A model generated the notes under the pieces. That model had not been told where the DNA came from. It was given only the letters and a program-made list of their open reading frames with translations, and did no database searches. Below, piece by piece: positions 17,549 through 26,071 of a stretch of DNA of 64,000 bases. A program made the translations under genes and the position numbers. The stretch is from Bog-756 sp963824645 (GTDB lineage Bacteria; Actinomycetota; Acidimicrobiia; Acidimicrobiales; RAAP-2). Numbering within the stretch: position 1 is the first letter of the stretch; each line of letters begins with the position of its first letter. The stretch covers positions 496,001 through 560,000 of the forward strand of contig CAWGQC010000004.1 in NCBI GenBank assembly GCA_963824645.1, written 5' to 3'.

Positions 17549-19459
17549 CTAACCGCCGCTCACTGAGCTGGTGTCGAGGGCCGGCGGGGTGCCCGAAGTG
17601 GTGGGAGCGAGGCCCTCCTGTTGGGCCATGATCGCCGCCTCCACCACCTGGAGGTCGGAAGGGTCGATGGCCAGGGGTCCTCCGGCCACGGGCACCTGCC
17701 AGACGTGGGTCATGAACGGGGTGGGGGCTTCGGGAGCGGAGCCGGCGCCGCAGGGCTGCAGTCCGTCGATCTGGTGGGTGACGTCGCTCGAGCACAGATT
17801 GGTGTGGGCATGCCACTGGACCAGGCAGCCGTACGGCATGGGGCCGTTGCCGTAGCCCGGCATCAGGTACATGGCCGCCACCAGCACCGGCCCGTAGGGG
17901 GTGGTGGCATAGACCAACGAATCCACCGTATTGGGATTCAGGATGTCACCGCCGTTCATGTACTTGAAGTTCAGGTAGTGCACCACCGGATAACTGGTGG
18001 TGGTGATGGGTACGTACCCGTCTGCCTCGGCCGTGCTGAGATTCTTGTACTTGGCCACGGCCGCCGACACCGCCTGCACGTACTGGGTCGCACCCAGAAC
18101 CTGTTGTGATGTGGGCGCCGTCGAACAATTGGGCGTCTGCATCTTGTGGCCCTTGTCCTGCTCGTTGCTGGAGATGGTGAGTTCACTGACCTCGGTGGCC
18201 GGCAGCGGTGGGCCGGTGTACTGCCAGTTGGTGTCGGTAACACCCAGACCGGCCATACCCGACATGTTCATGGAGTGGGCGGCGCCACCTTTGGGCGTCT
18301 GAGACGATGGCGCCATCGCCATGCCGGGCATGGAGGCCCCGGCCCCGCCGTCGGAAACAGTCACGGACGTTCCTGACGGATGAGATGGGCCCGAGGCCGA
18401 CAGAATCTCGCTACCGGCGGGCGTGACCGCCACAGCCAGGGGCACGATCACCAGACCGAGCACTCCGAGGACGGCAGCGGACGGGTAGCGGGAGATGAGT
18501 CGGGCCGCCGGAGTAGGCGCACCTTCGGGCGCCGGAATGAGAGGAAGAACGGACAACCCGATAAGAGCGATGAGAGGGCCGTTGCTCGGGTCGGTGCCTC
18601 CGAGGGTGAGGAGCTCGCCCAGTCCCTGACCGGTGATCCAGTAGCCCAGGGCCAGGGCTATGCCCAGACCGATGAAGAGCTGGGGCCGATTGGAGATCAA
18701 CGGCCCCAGAGCGATGACGATGGAAGCGGCGACCAAGAGCACGGCTATCCAAACCCCGGCTCCGGTGAAGGCGTGGCCGAAGGAGGTGAGCAGGTGGGCG
18801 TACCACCCCGGCTCACCCGCTGCCGTCGCCCTCATCTGGTTGGTGATGGCATTTCGGGTGCGGTTGACCGGGAACATCCACAGGACCGCTTCAAAGATCC
18901 AGATGGCCGCCCAGATCAGCAGGGCCCCGGTTCCTCCCAAAGGACCCCGGCCGGCAGCAGAGGAGTCGACGCCTATACGTACCCGATCTGGATTTGGATC
19001 CTGTTTGGGCCACACCATCACGCCCAGCAGGACGTAGAAGCAGACAGCACCGGGGGCGCCGGCCAGTGGCGATGTGTGGCCGGTGAAGACCATCCCCAAT
19101 CCCTCACCGAAGAGATAGATCCCGGCCCCCCAAATGAACGAGAGGACCAGCGCCGGCTTCACTGTCCGTCGTGACAGCATGGCCACCCCGATGGCCATTT
19201 CGGTGAGACCGAATACGGCCACCCACAGGGTGGCCTCATGCGACAGGAAGGTGGCCATGTGGTTGATGGTCGACGCGATCACCGCCGGCTGACCGACGGC
19301 CATGGGACGGATCACGATGTTGACAAACTCCGGCTTGAACAGTGCCGGTTGGAACTTCAACAGTCCGTCAAAGATCCAGACCACGCCCAGCGCCATCTGC
19401 AGTGAGCGCCTATTCACCCGGAGTCGTGCCACGATCGTGCGAGTCGGTTCACTACTCAC
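17549..19459 (-). CDS. Multi-pass DoxX-like membrane protein with Met/His-rich linker and secreted C-terminal domain
   Basis: The 636-residue product is read from GTG 19459, which has AAGGGGG eight bases upstream. The N-terminal half has about nine membrane helices in a DoxX/MauE-like pattern (ALGVVWIFDGLLKFQP, FLSHEATLWVAVFGLTEMAIG). Then comes a short linker rich in Met and His (SMPGMAMAPSS, AAHSMNMSGMAG). A soluble domain of about 200 residues follows, with conserved-looking His, Trp and Cys (YPVVHYLNFKYMNGGD, CLVQWHAHTNLCSS, FMTHVWQVP). Met/His clusters of this sort bind copper in other proteins, and the two halves may form a metal-handling or redox device. This is an inference; no family with known function is recognised for the C-terminal domain. 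Confidence 0.65.
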   Translation of the reverse strand: MSSEPTRTIVARLRVNRRSLQMALGVVWIFDGLLKFQPALFKPEFVNIVIRPMAVGQPAVIASTINHMATFLSHEATLWVAVFGLTEMAIGVAMLSRRTVKPALVLSFIWGAGIYLFGEGLGMVFTGHTSPLAGAPGAVCFYVLLGVMVWPKQDPNPDRVRIGVDSSAAGRGPLGGTGALLIWAAIWIFEAVLWMFPVNRTRNAITNQMRATAAGEPGWYAHLLTSFGHAFTGAGVWIAVLLVAASIVIALGPLISNRPQLFIGLGIALALGYWITGQGLGELLTLGGTDPSNGPLIALIGLSVLPLIPAPEGAPTPAARLISRYPSAAVLGVLGLVIVPLAVAVTPAGSEILSASGPSHPSGTSVTVSDGGAGASMPGMAMAPSSQTPKGGAAHSMNMSGMAGLGVTDTNWQYTGPPLPATEVSELTISSNEQDKGHKMQTPNCSTAPTSQQVLGATQYVQAVSAAVAKYKNLSTAEADGYVPITTTSYPVVHYLNFKYMNGGDILNPNTVDSLVYATTPYGPVLVAAMYLMPGYGNGPMPYGCLVQWHAHTNLCSSDVTHQIDGLQPCGAGSAPEAPTPFMTHVWQVPVAGGPLAIDPSDLQVVEAAIMAQQEGLAPTTSGTPPALDTSSVSGG

Positions 19460-19574
19460 CGGTGCTACCCCCTTGATCAGCCCGTGGTGGCAGGCCAACT
19501 ATCATCCGATGCTATCGGGTGTCCAGTAGGCAGGGCCGTCGGATCAGCCGTGCGAGCGAAACCGGGAGGGCACC

Positions 19575-19940
19575 ATGACCACGACCCATCGGCCGGCCAA
19601 AACCCCGAGCCGGTCGGAACTCCTGGACGAGAGTCTGACCCGTAGGGCGCTGCACTTGGTCACCAGCGGGACAACCGACATGGCCCCGGAGGTTTTGCGG
19701 GTGCCCCTGTCGTACTACCGAGATCCGGAGGTTCTGCGCATGAGCGCGGCGAGGTTCTGGAGCTCATACCGCTCGCCCTCGTACCGAGTGCCCAGATGGC
19801 GGCACCCCACGCGTTCGTCGTCCGTGAGGTGCTCGGTCGGTCGGTGTTGGTCAGCCGGGGCGCCGATGGATCGGAGCCGACGGGCTCGGACTGTTCATTC
19901 AGCTGGGGGTCGTCGACGACCCGTGGCCCCCTTGAGATAG
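19575..19940 (+). pseudogene. Rieske ring-hydroxylating dioxygenase alpha subunit, truncated and frameshifted remnant
   Basis: The frame opens MTTTHRPAKTPSRSELLDES and continues RALHLVTSGTTDMAPEVLRV and PLSYYRDPEVLR, the N-terminal segment of aromatic-ring dioxygenase alpha subunits. Near 19752-19760 the match moves to another frame, which reads ELIPLALVPSAQMAAPHAFV and VREVLGRSVLVSRGADG. After that the match ends, just before where the Rieske C-x-H motif should be. One frameshift and loss of the remaining 300 or more residues make this a dead gene. The adjoining CoA ligase gene on the other strand starts its stop region only a few bases later, so the deletion endpoint lies next to it. Confidence 0.65.
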
Positions 19941-19952
19941 CATTCAGTGGGC

Positions 19953-21512
19953 TCAGTCGGCGTTGGCCGCGTCGTCCCGCAGGACCCGGCGAAGAATCTT
20001 GCCCGATGCCGACTTGGGAATCTGATCGATGAAGATGACCCTGCGAATCTGCTTGTAGGTGGCGACCTGATCGGCAATGAACGCCACGATCGCCTCTTCG
20101 TTCACTTCCTGACCGGGCGTGATGACGACAAATCCAACCGGGATCTCTCCGGCCTCCACGTCGGGCAGGCCGACCACGGCAGCGTCAGCTACCGCCGGAT
20201 GGGTCAGAAGCAGTGCCTCGAGCTCAGCCGGTGGCACCTGGAATCCTTTGTACTTTATGAGCTCCTTCAGCCGGTCTACGACGAAGAGATGCCCGTCCAG
20301 GTCGATGTGGCCGATGTCGCCGGTGCGGAGCCAGCCGTCGGCGGTGATGGTGGCCGATGTGGCCGACGGGTTGTTCAGGTAGCCCTTCATGACCTGGGGG
20401 CCCCGGACCCAGATCTCGCCGTCGGCGTCGATCCCGAGTGGCTCACCGGAATCCGGCTCAACGATCATCGTCTCCGTGTTGGGGGCGGTCACGCCGACCG
20501 AGCCGGGCTTCCACCCGTTGGGTGGGGTGAGGTGGGAAACGGGAGACAGCTCAGTCATGCCGAATCCCTGCACCACCTCGCAGCCGATTCGCTCGCTGGC
20601 TTCGAGAGCGAGTTCGGCCGACAAGGGAGCGGCGCCCGAGTTGATCCAGGTCAGTTGGGACAGGTCGTAGGAATCGACCATCGGATGTCTGGCCAGAGCT
20701 AGGACCATCGGAGGTGCCACAAAGGCGCGGACTGCGCCGTGGTCCTGATGGAGTTGCAAGAACTCTGCGAAGTCGAAGCGCGGCATGGTGACTATCGTCG
20801 CTCCTACCCACAATCCAACGTTCATGAGAACCTGCATGCCGTAGATGTGGAAGAACGGCAGGACGGCGATCACCTTCTCGGAGGGGCCCAGATCCACGGG
20901 GGCCGCGGTCTGCACGATGTTGGAGACCAAGTTGCTGTGGGTGAGCATTACCCCTTTCGACAGCCCCGTCGTTCCCGATGAGTAGGGAATGGCGACGACG
21001 TCGTCGAGTTGGACGGGTACCTGGTCGACCAATGGTTCACCCATGAGGTCGGCCAGGGTCGGAACGCCCTCAGGACCGTCACCGATGACGGCGATCGTGT
21101 CCACGGACGTTCCGGCCGCGCCTTGGCGAGCGGTGTCCAGGAACAAGGAGATGGTGACCAGGATCTCGGCGCCGGAATCGACCAGTTGATGGTGGACCTC
21201 CTGAGCGGTATAGGTCGGATTGATGGTGGTGACAGTGCCGCCGGCCATGGCTGCACCGTGGAATAGGGTGGCGTATTCAGGCATGTTTGGGGCCATGATG
21301 GCCAACACATGGCCGGGGCCGAATCCCCTGGCCGCCAGGCCGCCGCCTAGTCGCCGTATGGCGTCAAACAAGGCCCCGTAGGTGACGGCTCGCCCGGTCG
21401 GGCCCTCGATCAGCGCCAGTTTGTCAGTCCGCTGGTCGACAGCCTCGAATACAAACTCGGTGAGGGTTTGATCGGGGATCGGTTCGTCGGGGAATGGGCT
21501 TCGGTGAATCAC
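19953..21512 (-). CDS. 4-coumarate-CoA-ligase-like acyl-CoA synthetase
   Basis: The 519-residue protein has ANL motifs: IPYSSGTTGLSKGVMLTHSN, VVQGFGMTELSPVSHLTP, the LRTGDIGHIDLDGHLFVVDR hinge, KELIKYKGFQVPPAELE, and the catalytic lysine in IPKSASGKILRR. The YKGFQVPPAELE form and overall length match the 4-coumarate/medium-chain acyl-CoA ligase group, which activates aromatic or branched acids to CoA thioesters. Together with the oxygenases nearby it suggests breakdown of aromatic, terpenoid or sterol side-chain acids. It is divergent from the PhyH gene with a 275-base gap. Confidence 0.9.
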   Translation of the reverse strand: MIHRSPFPDEPIPDQTLTEFVFEAVDQRTDKLALIEGPTGRAVTYGALFDAIRRLGGGLAARGFGPGHVLAIMAPNMPEYATLFHGAAMAGGTVTTINPTYTAQEVHHQLVDSGAEILVTISLFLDTARQGAAGTSVDTIAVIGDGPEGVPTLADLMGEPLVDQVPVQLDDVVAIPYSSGTTGLSKGVMLTHSNLVSNIVQTAAPVDLGPSEKVIAVLPFFHIYGMQVLMNVGLWVGATIVTMPRFDFAEFLQLHQDHGAVRAFVAPPMVLALARHPMVDSYDLSQLTWINSGAAPLSAELALEASERIGCEVVQGFGMTELSPVSHLTPPNGWKPGSVGVTAPNTETMIVEPDSGEPLGIDADGEIWVRGPQVMKGYLNNPSATSATITADGWLRTGDIGHIDLDGHLFVVDRLKELIKYKGFQVPPAELEALLLTHPAVADAAVVGLPDVEAGEIPVGFVVITPGQEVNEEAIVAFIADQVATYKQIRRVIFIDQIPKSASGKILRRVLRDDAANAD

Positions 21513-21787
21513 GTCACTCCTCGTTGATTGGCGTCCGGGGACAATGTAGGTGATTGGCTCTGCACCCGTCGACAGCTGCCTCTATAAGGCGTGCACCAAC
21601 GTACTCATCGGTAGCGACGTGACCGTCCTCTATCTTGTGCACGACCCAGGGTTGGCCGGTAGATCTGATGGAAGGTCGAGGGACGACCTGTGCCCTGGGC
21701 CAGCGCCGGGACGAGATCCTCAGCACTGGCAGGGTGCAATAGGCTCCAACGCAGAGAACAAATCAGAAGCAGTGAGGTCAGGTTGCG

Positions 21788-22624
21788 ATGCCCATAGAAC
21801 ATCTTTCCGCTGACACGACGGCTGAGGCGGTGGCCGAAATCGTCAAGAGCGAGGGCGCCGTAATCATCGACGGCGTGGCGTCCTCCGGACTGTTGGACAA
21901 CATCGAGGACGAGCTCCGACCGTATCTGGATGCGACGCCGCTGGGGCCTGATGATTTCTCCGGGACCCTTACCCGCCGTACCGGGTCCCTGATCGCCCGG
22001 TCCCCTTCTGCCCGCCATCTGGTGATGCATCCTCTGGCGCTAGGGACGACCCGGGAGGTCCTGGCCCACGCCACCAACTTCCAGTTACACCTGACCCAGG
22101 CCATAGCCATCGGGCCCGGCCAGCCCGCTCAACCCATCCACAAGGACCGATGGGCTTTCGACTTCTTCCCGTTCCCAACCGGCTACGAGGTCCAGTGCAA
22201 TACGATTTGGGCTCTCACCGAGTTCACCGAGTCGAACGGCGCCACACGGGTGGCCCTGGGCAGCAGCACCGCCGACGACACGCAGGCCTTCACCCAAGAC
22301 GATACGGAGCCCGCTGAGATGGACAGAGGCTCAGTGCTGTTCTACTCCGGGAGCGTGAACCATGGCGGCGGAGCGAATCGGACCGACCAGGTCCGGATCG
22401 GCCTCAATATCACGTACAACCTGGCCTGGCTCCGTCAGGAGGAGAACCAGTACCTGGCCACCCCACGCGAGGTGGCCAAGACGCTGCCCGTTGATCTCCT
22501 CCGCTTGATGGGCTACGAGCGAGGGGCGTACGCCCTCGGCTACATCGACGACCTGCGTGATCCCATCGAAGCCATTCTTCCCGGCATTGGCGATGTGGGA
22601 TTCGGAGCGGCCAAAGAGAGTTGA
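21788..22624 (+). CDS. Phytanoyl-CoA dioxygenase (PhyH) family Fe(II)/2-oxoglutarate oxygenase
   Basis: The 278-residue protein shows the facial triad of the family: H118-x-D120 in QPIHKDRWAF and H192 in SGSVNHGGGANRTDQVR, with R203 placed to bind 2-oxoglutarate. The core double-stranded beta-helix (WALTEFTESNGATRVALGSS) is intact and the length is normal. Such enzymes hydroxylate branched acyl-CoAs or diverse small molecules. The neighbours (two CoA ligases, F420-type oxidoreductase) agree with lipid or branched-acid catabolism, but the substrate is not known. A weak AGG-type ribosome site precedes the ATG. Confidence 0.85.
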   Translation: MPIEHLSADTTAEAVAEIVKSEGAVIIDGVASSGLLDNIEDELRPYLDATPLGPDDFSGTLTRRTGSLIARSPSARHLVMHPLALGTTREVLAHATNFQLHLTQAIAIGPGQPAQPIHKDRWAFDFFPFPTGYEVQCNTIWALTEFTESNGATRVALGSSTADDTQAFTQDDTEPAEMDRGSVLFYSGSVNHGGGANRTDQVRIGLNITYNLAWLRQEENQYLATPREVAKTLPVDLLRLMGYERGAYALGYIDDLRDPIEAILPGIGDVGFGAAKES

Positions 22625-22720
22625 GCGGCGCTCCCGGAGTCCATGTCGACGCCGTCGCCTGGAGTTTCGGTGTGGAAGGCAGTGGGGGGCCGCAGCGGGT
22701 CCCGTGCGGGCAATCGGGGG

Positions 22721-23755
22721 CTACGAGGAGCGTCGATACTCCTCGACGATGGGGCGGAGTTCTTGTGGCGTGCTGCCGTGCAGGATGACCCCATCGCAGC
22801 CGAGGGCAAACTGCCGACGGATTGCTTCGACGCACTGTGCTGGTGAACCGGTTGCGCTGGCCGCCAGCCACTCCGCCGGAATGAGTGATGCCGCGTGTTC
22901 GAGCTGCTCGCTGGTGGCCACTGTGTCCATGGCCCCACTCACGTTCCTGATGACCTCGTCATCGCGAAAACCTTGCAGTATGACCGGATCCCAACGGTTG
23001 GTGCCGACCAGCAGATCGCCATAGCCCTGCAGGTAGGTGGCCAGCCGGCCGACGGACTTCTTCAGCCGCAACTCCTCGGGCAGATAGTCACCGATGGTGG
23101 CGAAACACGACCATACGCGGACACCATCGGGATCGCGGCCGGCCTTGGTAGCAGCCTCCTTCACCACCTGAACACAATGTGCGGTGGTGTCGTCGGTGAA
23201 GTAGGTGTGGAGAACGACATCATCGAAGGCACGCCCGGCCAACTCGAGGCTGTTGTCCCCGAAGGCAACCAGGCACAGGGGAAGGTACTCATCGAGGGCC
23301 GAGTCGAGGTGAAGGATCGGAAAGTTTCCCACCGGTCCGGCATGACCGATGATCAGCTCGCCTCGGAAGAGACGGCGCAGTATCGAGGCGAAATCCTCCA
23401 TTTGCGCCGTGGTGATGCGACCGATGCCGTAGGCGTCCTGAAGCGGCGGGATACCGCGACCGATGCCCAGGGTGAAGCGGCCGTCGGTCAGGCTTCGCAT
23501 CGTCCGTACCATTCCCGCGGTCACCATGACGTGCCGGGTGTTGTGGTTTGTGGCCGCCGTGATGATCCGGGTGCGCTCGCTTACTGCGCCGGCGGCTCCG
23601 GCCAGGACCGCCGCCTCTTTCAGGTTGTAGCGCTCCGAGATGAAGGTGGCGCCGAATCCCAGTTCCTCGGCGGCGCGGACCTCCTCGACGATGTCCCGAG
23701 AGCTCTCCGGCTGCCCGGCGAGCAGGTAACAACCGAGTTCGGACAGTTCGTTCAC
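22721..23755 (-). CDS. LLM-class F420-dependent oxidoreductase
   Basis: The 344-residue protein begins at GTG 23755 (NELSELGCYLLAGQPES) and has the luciferase-like barrel: AEELGFGATFISERYNLKEA, RIITAATNHNTRHVMVTAGM, LTDGRFTLGIGRGIPPLQD, and GCDGVILHGSTPQELRP at the end. It closely follows the pattern of the mycobacterial F420-type family associated with lipid catabolism. The assigned start overlaps the stop of a small upstream frame (GTGA), which suggests coupling. It differs clearly from the luciferase-like protein at 376, so the two are not recent duplicates. Confidence 0.8.
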   Translation of the reverse strand: MNELSELGCYLLAGQPESSRDIVEEVRAAEELGFGATFISERYNLKEAAVLAGAAGAVSERTRIITAATNHNTRHVMVTAGMVRTMRSLTDGRFTLGIGRGIPPLQDAYGIGRITTAQMEDFASILRRLFRGELIIGHAGPVGNFPILHLDSALDEYLPLCLVAFGDNSLELAGRAFDDVVLHTYFTDDTTAHCVQVVKEAATKAGRDPDGVRVWSCFATIGDYLPEELRLKKSVGRLATYLQGYGDLLVGTNRWDPVILQGFRDDEVIRNVSGAMDTVATSEQLEHAASLIPAEWLAASATGSPAQCVEAIRRQFALGCDGVILHGSTPQELRPIVEEYRRSS

Positions 23756-23973
23756 GTCGACTCGCTGACCGTGGGTGTGTCCAGTTTGCCAATGACATCC
23801 CCGCCCCGTTCGAACACCGTCAGCACTATGGCCTCGGCCCGTTCGTTGGTGCCCGTCCAAACCAGTGGAGGGTTGTCGGACGTCCTTCGAACCCCTCGTA
23901 TCCCGTCGACCTGGTGAAATGCGGCAACAAGGTGTGGGCTAGGACTGAACTCGGGTACTGGGGGCACGAACAC
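23752..23973 (-). CDS. Small hypothetical protein coupled to the F420-type oxidoreductase
   Basis: A 73-residue frame ends in TGA overlapping the oxidoreductase GTG by four bases. Codons in the second half are strongly GC-ended like real genes nearby (TGTNERAEAIVLTVFERGG). The start (GTG 23973) has no good ribosome site, and no family is recognised, so it may be a small partner protein or the tail of a lost gene. Confidence 0.35.
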   Translation of the reverse strand: MFVPPVPEFSPSPHLVAAFHQVDGIRGVRRTSDNPPLVWTGTNERAEAIVLTVFERGGDVIGKLDTPTVSEST

Positions 23974-24441
23974 GAGGCTGGTGCCGGAACAGTTGGACCG
24001 AGGTTCGAACTCCCGTCGGGGGTGACTGGCGGACTGCCCATTCGTCGTGGCGTCATTCCAGCGGAAAGGTTACAGTGCGAGGCTGCGCGGCGCGTTCCCA
24101 GGGGGAACGGTGACCTTCTTGTTCGCTCACATGGCCGACTCGACGCCGGTTGCAACTTCTGCGGAGACAACCGGTACTCGGAGTCGGGAGAAGATGTCTC
24201 CGATGCACCGTCCAACGGGAGCGTCAACTAGGCCGGCGCTCCGCCAGACGGTGAAGTGCCATCTGGCAAAACCGGATCCGGTCACCTCCGACACACCTTC
24301 AGGTACGACACGTTGGTCAGCGAGTTAGGGCTCGCACTGTTTCGCGTGCCGAAGCAGCTAGCCGGCCGGAGTTCTTCATGCCGGGTGAAGGCGATGCGGC
24401 AGAACCCAGCCCTCACGCGAGCAGGCTCGAGAGCAGGCCAG
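23974..24441. other. Gene-poor stretch with a possible adenylate-cyclase-like scrap
   Basis: No intact gene is seen. On the plus strand at about 24101-24140 the frame reads GGTVTFLFAHMADST, which resembles the opening of class III adenylate cyclase/regulator proteins (GTVTFLFTDIEGST). Nothing further matches, so at most this is a trace of a lost gene. Confidence 0.3.
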
Positions 24442-24483
24442 GACGCAGAGATCCCCGACCAGGAGGCCGGAGCTCTCTGCGTC
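24442..24483 (-). terminator. Hairpin downstream of the small secreted protein gene
   Basis: A perfect 10-bp inverted repeat (GACGCAGAGA / TCTCTGCGTC) with a 22-base loop lies 24 bases after the stop of the gene at 24507. There is no strong T run after it, so it may act as a weak intrinsic terminator or as an RNA-stabilising end. Confidence 0.5.
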
Positions 24484-24506
24484 AGGTCACGGTCCGGGGA
24501 TCGGGC

Positions 24507-25028
24507 TCAAGGAACCGAGTAGGACGGAACGAGATAGCCCGACACACCCACATTGGCAAGATCGCTCTGGCCGCACAAGTAGTCACCGGATGGGACGGCG
24601 AGGCCCGGTGTCATCGGTACATCGATCGTGTTGTTGGCGCTGTTGTTGTTGATCGTTTGGGCGTAGCTACCGACCTGGGCTCCGGAGCACGATCCCTGAT
24701 GAACCTGGAGATTGACCTCTTGGTTCAAGCCCTCGATGTGAATCACTGTGATTACGAGGGCATGGGACGAGGGAGGGGTCACGATCGGAGCCCAGACGCC
24801 CTCCAGTTCTACCGTGACGTCACTGCTCTGGTAAAAATCGCTCGGACTGGCCACCGATGTTTTCAGCTGGTTTGCCGTGGTCACGTCCGCCTGGCGGCCG
24901 CTGATCCCCTGTATCCCATTGAACGTGAGTGTTCCGGACGCAAAGGCGGCGGACGGCACCAGCAACATCGCCACAACAAATCCGACGACGGTATAGCCGC
25001 CTCGCGACATGGCTCGTAATTTGGACAT
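24507..25028 (-). CDS. Small secreted protein of unknown function
   Basis: The 173-residue product starts MSKLRAMSRGGYTVVGFVVA at 25028, with AAGGAGG a few bases upstream, and has a classical signal peptide cleaved after PSAAFA. The mature part (about 140 residues) is rich in S, T, N, V and has two cysteines (QGSCSGAQV, SGDYLCGQSD) that could form a disulfide. It looks like a small beta-rich exported protein. No family is recognised. A hairpin (CCACCT-TGC-AGGTGG, 25078-25092) lies in its leader and might act in regulation. Confidence 0.6.
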   Translation of the reverse strand: MSKLRAMSRGGYTVVGFVVAMLLVPSAAFASGTLTFNGIQGISGRQADVTTANQLKTSVASPSDFYQSSDVTVELEGVWAPIVTPPSSHALVITVIHIEGLNQEVNLQVHQGSCSGAQVGSYAQTINNNSANNTIDVPMTPGLAVPSGDYLCGQSDLANVGVSGYLVPSYSVP

Positions 25029-25159
25029 TTTTCCTCCTTGGGCAGGCCCCGCAAGTGAGGTAAGTCTGTTACCCGCCTCCACCTTGCAGGTGGGCCCAAG
25101 GTAATATTCTTGAACGAATCGTGCTCTCAAGGCCACTGAGCGTGACAGCTCACGCGCTG
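25029..25159. promoter_or_regulatory. Leader/promoter region of the small secreted protein
   Basis: This region holds the ribosome site AAGGAGG next to 25028 and a perfect 6-bp hairpin with a 3-base loop at 25078-25092. An A/T-richer block at about 25100-25115 could be the -10 area. No regulator-binding site is identified. Confidence 0.35.
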
Positions 25160-25336
25160 AAACGGACGACCCGAAACTCCACCATGGTGGGCGTCGGCCG
25201 GGCCCACGCCAGACGTCGGGTCATCGTCTTGGTCTGCGACCTCGACGTCCGGGTCCTGAGCGAAGAGGGCGAGCTGCTCCGCCGCCTCACCCTCGATCCA
25301 ACCAGGAACTACGAGCCCTTGGGCGTCGGTCCCTGA
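25160..25336 (+). pseudogene. IS481-type transposase C-terminal remnant
   Basis: The plus frame reads MVGVGRAHARRRVIVLVCDL, then DVRVLSEEGELLRRLTLDPT and RNYEPLG before a stop. IS481-family transposases end with just this pattern (IGRAH..., DLDVRV, GELLRELTLDPTRDYQP). The DDE catalytic part is missing, so this is only the tail of an old copy. It lies 50 bases left of the tRNA fragment that marks the island end. Confidence 0.6.
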
Positions 25337-25389
25337 TCATCCACCCTTCGTGAGTTCGTCTGTCCACGATGTCACGGGACAGAACATCG

Positions 25390-25433
25390 GTGGAGGCGAT
25401 GGGACTCGAACTCGCGAACCTCTTGACCGCCAG
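25390..25433 (-). repeat. Left tRNA-Ala 3'-half copy (candidate att site)
   Basis: This 44-base segment repeats 36903-36946, the 3' half of the intact tRNA-Ala gene (acceptor end, T arm, anticodon region), with 41 identical positions by eye and the same orientation. It lacks the D arm and 5' acceptor strand, so it cannot be a tRNA. Its place downstream of the tRNA 3' end, with mobile elements between, is what site-specific integration into a tRNA gene produces. Confidence 0.75.
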
Positions 25434-25509
25434 ATCAGTGTCACATGACTGGGATCGGATGCGGGGACATGGATACCGCCAAGCGCTAAGGCCTAGCCGG
25501 CGACGTGCG

Positions 25510-25951
25510 CTAGTCGGCGATACCTGCCTCGGCGGTAACCCTGGACCGGTTCAGGCGCAGTAGTAGTTCCCCCTCGACCGCATTGCGTCTGCCGTACTGT
25601 TCGGCCTGGTCGTCACCCATATATCGGCGCGCGATAGCGATGGACTGAGGGAGCATTTCGCCCAGGTCACGGGATATGGAGACGGTACCCTCGATGATCG
25701 CAAATGCGTAAGGCGGATTCTCATCGTCCACCGAGAGGGCCACCCGCGGTTGCGCAAAATAGGTCGCGCAAAATAGCTCTACCCTTCATCGTTTTAGCTC
25801 CGGTCATAAAGACCAAGTCATCACCATCGAGGATGAACCAGACGGGAGCAACGTGCGGACTGCCGTCTTCCTGTACCGTAGCCAGTTTGCCGGTGCGAGT
25901 GCCGGCGCTGAGGAATCGGTTGAGCTCGTCGCCGACCATCTGATGTGTCAT
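25510..25951 (-). pseudogene. PPOX/F420-type split-barrel oxidoreductase, broken by a 13-bp tandem duplication
   Basis: The frame opens MTHQMVGDELNRFLSAGTRT and has the split-barrel core (GKLATVQEDGSPHVAPVWFI, DDLVFMTG, TMKGRAILRD). It then runs off frame; the continuation ALSVDDENPPYAFAIIEGTV and beyond lies in the next frame. Between them a 13-base unit starting CTATTTTGCGC occurs twice in a row (second copy with one change). Removing one copy restores RAILRDPRVALSVDDENPP and a full protein of about 142 residues. The family binds F420, FMN or heme and reduces small substrates. As written it cannot make the full protein. Confidence 0.75.
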
Positions 25952-26071
25952 GCCTCGACACTATTCCTGATCGCAGACAATCCATCCCTTCATGTGCCGA
26001 TCAGTGCCGGATCAATGAGAGACCCCGTCGCAGTGGGGTGGGTCTGCTGCACGGATTGGTGACATATTCGG

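Noticed and set aside
21514..21726. 70-residue frame upstream of the second CoA ligase
   Set aside because: It has no family pattern or ribosome site and lies in the divergent promoter region with PhyH.
23995..24020. T-arm-like GGTTCGAACTCC suggesting a tRNA
   Set aside because: The flanking bases do not form a good T stem and no acceptor, D or anticodon arm can be built around it.
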